Shown here in pieces: positions 62,143 through 64,000 of a DNA stretch of 64,000 nucleotides; position 1 is the first letter of the stretch; the number at the start of each line of letters is the position of its first letter. The DNA is from Paenibacillus lupini (lineage in GTDB: Bacteria > Bacillota > Bacilli > Paenibacillales > Paenibacillaceae), in assembly GCF_011761355.1 (NCBI RefSeq), contig NZ_JAASRW010000012.1, forward strand, positions 62,001 to 126,000, written 5' to 3'. A model generated the notes under the pieces. That model worked only from the letters and a program-made list of their open reading frames with translations, made no database searches and was not told the DNA's origin. A program made the translations under genes and the position numbers.

Positions 62143-62159
62143 TGTTAATATATGTGACA
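62143..62159. promoter_or_regulatory. TnrA/GlnR box 2
   Basis: TGTTAATATATGTGACA also fits TGTNA-N7-TNACA exactly. It lies 56 bp before the asparaginase start and 112 bp from box 1. Two-site control by GlnR is known for nitrogen genes in Paenibacillus. Confidence 0.8.
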
Positions 62160-62215
62160 TGAAATAGACTTAAATTGTTGAAAAAAGATAGATAGAATAG
62201 GGAGGAAAATAAAAA

Positions 62216-63595
62216 ATGACGAACATTGTCAAGAGTGCGTTAGGTAAGAGGTTTGTTGCACTACTTCTTTTGCTGTCGATGATTACAGGAACGGTTGTTG
62301 TTTCGAGAAATTTGGCAAATGCTGCCGAACCTGTGCCGCTTCCTACATTTAACATTCCACCGGTTTCTGCTGAGTTTGAAGCATCCGAGAAGCCTAATGT
62401 ACTCGTTGTCGCGACAGGGGGAACGATTGCAGGTGCTGCAAGAGACGGCGATAAAACCAATTTCCAGAACTACGCAGCTGGCACGTATACCATGGCTGAT
62501 ATGGTCGCTCAATTGCCATTACATAAAACAGCAGACGTATCTACTTTCCAATTTGGCAATAAAGGCTCAGGCAGCTATTCGATAAAGGACTTATACGATC
62601 TCTCTTTGGCAGTAGATACGGCTCTTGCAACCTATGACAGTGTAGTGGTTACGACGGGGACGGATACGATGGAGGAGATTGCTTATTTCCTTGATCTAAC
62701 CGTACGCAGCGAAAAACCTGTTGTCGTAACGGGGGCGATGAGGCCTTGGGATGTTATCGGTACGGATGCTCCGGCTAACCTGTATCAAGCGATTAAAGTG
62801 GCAAGCAGCAACAAAACCAAATGGTTTGGAACCGTTCTGATGCTGAATGATGTCATTTATGCAGCGCGTGAAGTGACCAAAACAAATGCTCATCGTTTGG
62901 ATACGTTTGATGCACCGATGTTTGGCGCGCTCGGGTATGTGGATGACCCGGCTGTCCGTATTTACCGTGCTCCTGCAAGGGCGATTAAAGCGGGTACAGA
63001 AGCATGGGCAACACCGTTTGATCTGAAGACGATCGCGAAGGACAGTCTTCCAATTGTCGAAATTGCTTACAGCTACCAAGAAGCAGGTGGCGGTGCTATC
63101 CGCGGATTTGTAGAAGATGGTGCGAAAGGTATCATTACGGCAGGCACGGGAGCTGGAGGTATCTCTTCGAAAATGAGCCAAGCTCGCTCAGCAGCCATTC
63201 AACAAGGCGTAGTCTTCGTGACTACAACCCGTACAGGCTCCGGAACGATGTATGACAGTGGTACAAGCAGCACTATTGGTGGAGATAACCTAAACGCTGC
63301 ACATGCGCGTATGCTGCTTCTTCTTTCATTGGCCTTTACAAGTGATTTGCCTACAATCCATTCCTGGTTCCAATCGTTTGGTACAGGTGATGTTGAAATT
63401 TCTGTCGACGAAAATACAGTTTTGACAACTTCAATCGAAGAAGAATCTGTCGTGGAAGAGCCGGTCGTTGAGGTTGAAGTACCGACTCCTTCTGTGGAGC
63501 CTACTGTTGAACCTTCTGCGGAACCAACACCAGAGCCGGAAAGCTCAGCACCGGTTGAAACAACTCCAGTAGAAGAGCCTGTTGGGGTTAAGTAA
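62216..63595 (+). CDS. Secreted type-II L-asparaginase with acidic Pro-rich tail
   Basis: This is a 459-residue protein with a signal peptide (about 1-36, ending NLANAAEP). The asparaginase domain (60-400) has the first active-site motif ATGGTIAG (Thr70) and the second VVVTTGTDTMEEIAYFLDL (Thr149-Asp150). VVTGAMRPWDVIGTDAPANL is also typical. It hydrolyses external asparagine (possibly glutamine) to supply ammonium. Residues 405-459 are an unusual Pro/Glu/Val/Thr-rich tail. GGGAGG precedes the ATG. Two TnrA/GlnR boxes upstream predict nitrogen-limitation control. A second paralogue follows 34 bp downstream. Confidence 0.94.
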   Translation: MTNIVKSALGKRFVALLLLLSMITGTVVVSRNLANAAEPVPLPTFNIPPVSAEFEASEKPNVLVVATGGTIAGAARDGDKTNFQNYAAGTYTMADMVAQLPLHKTADVSTFQFGNKGSGSYSIKDLYDLSLAVDTALATYDSVVVTTGTDTMEEIAYFLDLTVRSEKPVVVTGAMRPWDVIGTDAPANLYQAIKVASSNKTKWFGTVLMLNDVIYAAREVTKTNAHRLDTFDAPMFGALGYVDDPAVRIYRAPARAIKAGTEAWATPFDLKTIAKDSLPIVEIAYSYQEAGGGAIRGFVEDGAKGIITAGTGAGGISSKMSQARSAAIQQGVVFVTTTRTGSGTMYDSGTSSTIGGDNLNAAHARMLLLLSLAFTSDLPTIHSWFQSFGTGDVEISVDENTVLTTSIEEESVVEEPVVEVEVPTPSVEPTVEPSAEPTPEPESSAPVETTPVEEPVGVK

Positions 63596-63629
63596 ACAGG
63601 AATAGTATACGAAGGGAGGGTATCCGGTT

Positions 63630-64000
63630 ATGACGGTCATAAGTAACTATCGCACATTGCGCAGATTTCTTGCGCCATTATTGATGCTAGCGCTTCTCTC
63701 GGGATTCATGGGTTATGCGCGAGCTGCTGAAGAGGTTCCTCCGCAGCTGCCGATATTTGATATACCTGCGTTGTCGGCGAAATCCATAGCTTCTCCACTG
63801 CCGAATATTATGGTTGTGGCTACTGGCGGTACGATAGCTGGAGCAGCATCGGGCGGCGATAAAACAAACTTTCAGAACTACGCGGCCGGCACGTATAAAA
63901 TGGCAGATATGGTCGCTCAGCTTCCTACGCATAAGAGTGCTGATGTATCGACCTTTCAATTCGGTAACAAAGGCTCTGGCAGCTACTCGATGAAAGATCT
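63630..64000 (+). CDS. Second secreted L-asparaginase paralogue (cut by window end)
   Basis: The ATG at 63630 (GAAGGGAGGG upstream) opens a frame that runs off the window. The signal peptide (hydrophobic LAPLLMLALLSGF, then YARAAEE) is followed by PNIMVVATGGTIAGA and YAAGTYKMADMVAQLP. DVSTFQFGNKGSGSYS is identical to the first copy. It begins 34 bp after the first asparaginase stop without an intervening terminator, so it is probably co-transcribed. It is a tandem duplication with a diverged signal region. Confidence 0.93.
   Translation, partial: MTVISNYRTLRRFLAPLLMLALLSGFMGYARAAEEVPPQLPIFDIPALSAKSIASPLPNIMVVATGGTIAGAASGGDKTNFQNYAAGTYKMADMVAQLPTHKSADVSTFQFGNKGSGSYSMKD

Noticed and set aside
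1..64000. CRISPR arrays, tRNA/rRNA genes, NRPS/PKS or complete prophage
   Set aside because: No regularly spaced repeats, no tRNA-like cloverleaf or rRNA stretches, no carrier-domain motifs and no phage structural genes were recognised.

Overview
The window looks like chromosomal DNA of a Paenibacillus-type, Gram-positive, endospore-forming Firmicute. The signs are AGGAGG-type ribosome binding sites, SigA promoters, U-tract terminators, a groESL operon under a CIRCE operator, a guanine riboswitch on xpt-pbuX, a YjcZ-type sporulation peptide, meso-diaminopimelate dehydrogenase, YesM/YesN-type two-component proteins, and large secreted glycosidases ending in SLH domains. The species cannot be named from the sequence alone. 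All functions below are inferred from sequence recognition; no database search was run.

Layout. 1-2236: the 3' end of a glycogen synthase gene converging on a cytoplasmic GH13 amylase. 2283-5028: an SDR dehydrogenase divergent from a YhgE/Pip-like ABC-2 exporter-tetR pair with a triple palindromic operator. 5138-7224: groES-groEL. 7309-8580: a debris zone with a frameshifted tyrosine integrase and an internally deleted IS66 transposase. 8735-14503: an envelope cluster (LCP ligase, OatA-like O-acetyltransferase, OmpR-type response regulator, histidine kinase, lipoprotein). 14550-15360: a second debris zone (3' end of odhB, a short integrase-like fragment, a truncated CD3324-like gene, hairpins and tiny ORFs). 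15541-20739: a GntR-controlled CUT1-type ABC importer plus a PLP-dependent Cys/Met-metabolism enzyme; the same 15-bp operator sits at both promoters. 20856-22270: gene fragments and a glycerophosphodiesterase.

22324-43831 is a hemicellulose (glucuronoarabinoxylan-like) utilisation locus. It has two giant SLH-anchored enzymes, GH43 and GH115, whose last 2 kb are almost identical. They are followed by an oligosaccharide ABC importer without its own ATPase, a YesN/YesM sensor pair, a GH63-like intracellular hydrolase and a divergent AraC regulator. The proposed flow is: trimming of arabinosyl and glucuronosyl side chains at the cell surface, import of oligosaccharides, then intracellular hydrolysis.

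43964-46049: guanine riboswitch, xpt, pbuX. 46192-48633: an amino-acid (possibly arginine) ABC operon. 48664-52506: alkaline phosphatase, CAP-domain protein, free methionine-R-sulfoxide reductase, YjcZ-type peptide, diaminopimelate dehydrogenase. 52636-54289: a COG0523 metallochaperone GTPase followed by a small His-rich secreted protein. 54460-60173: a GGDEF-EAL protein, a lipoprotein, an AraC regulator and pyruvate kinase. 60199-61138: a frameshifted PD-(D/E)XK nuclease gene and a hairpin-rich non-coding stretch. 61139-64000: a DedA-like membrane protein and two tandem secreted asparaginases behind two perfect TnrA/GlnR boxes; the second asparaginase is cut by the window end.

No tRNA, rRNA or CRISPR array was recognised. 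The least-described items are the GntR/ABC/PLP-enzyme operon, the PD-(D/E)XK-wHTH gene, the hairpin region at 60937-61024, and the twin SLH-anchored side-chain-removing enzymes.
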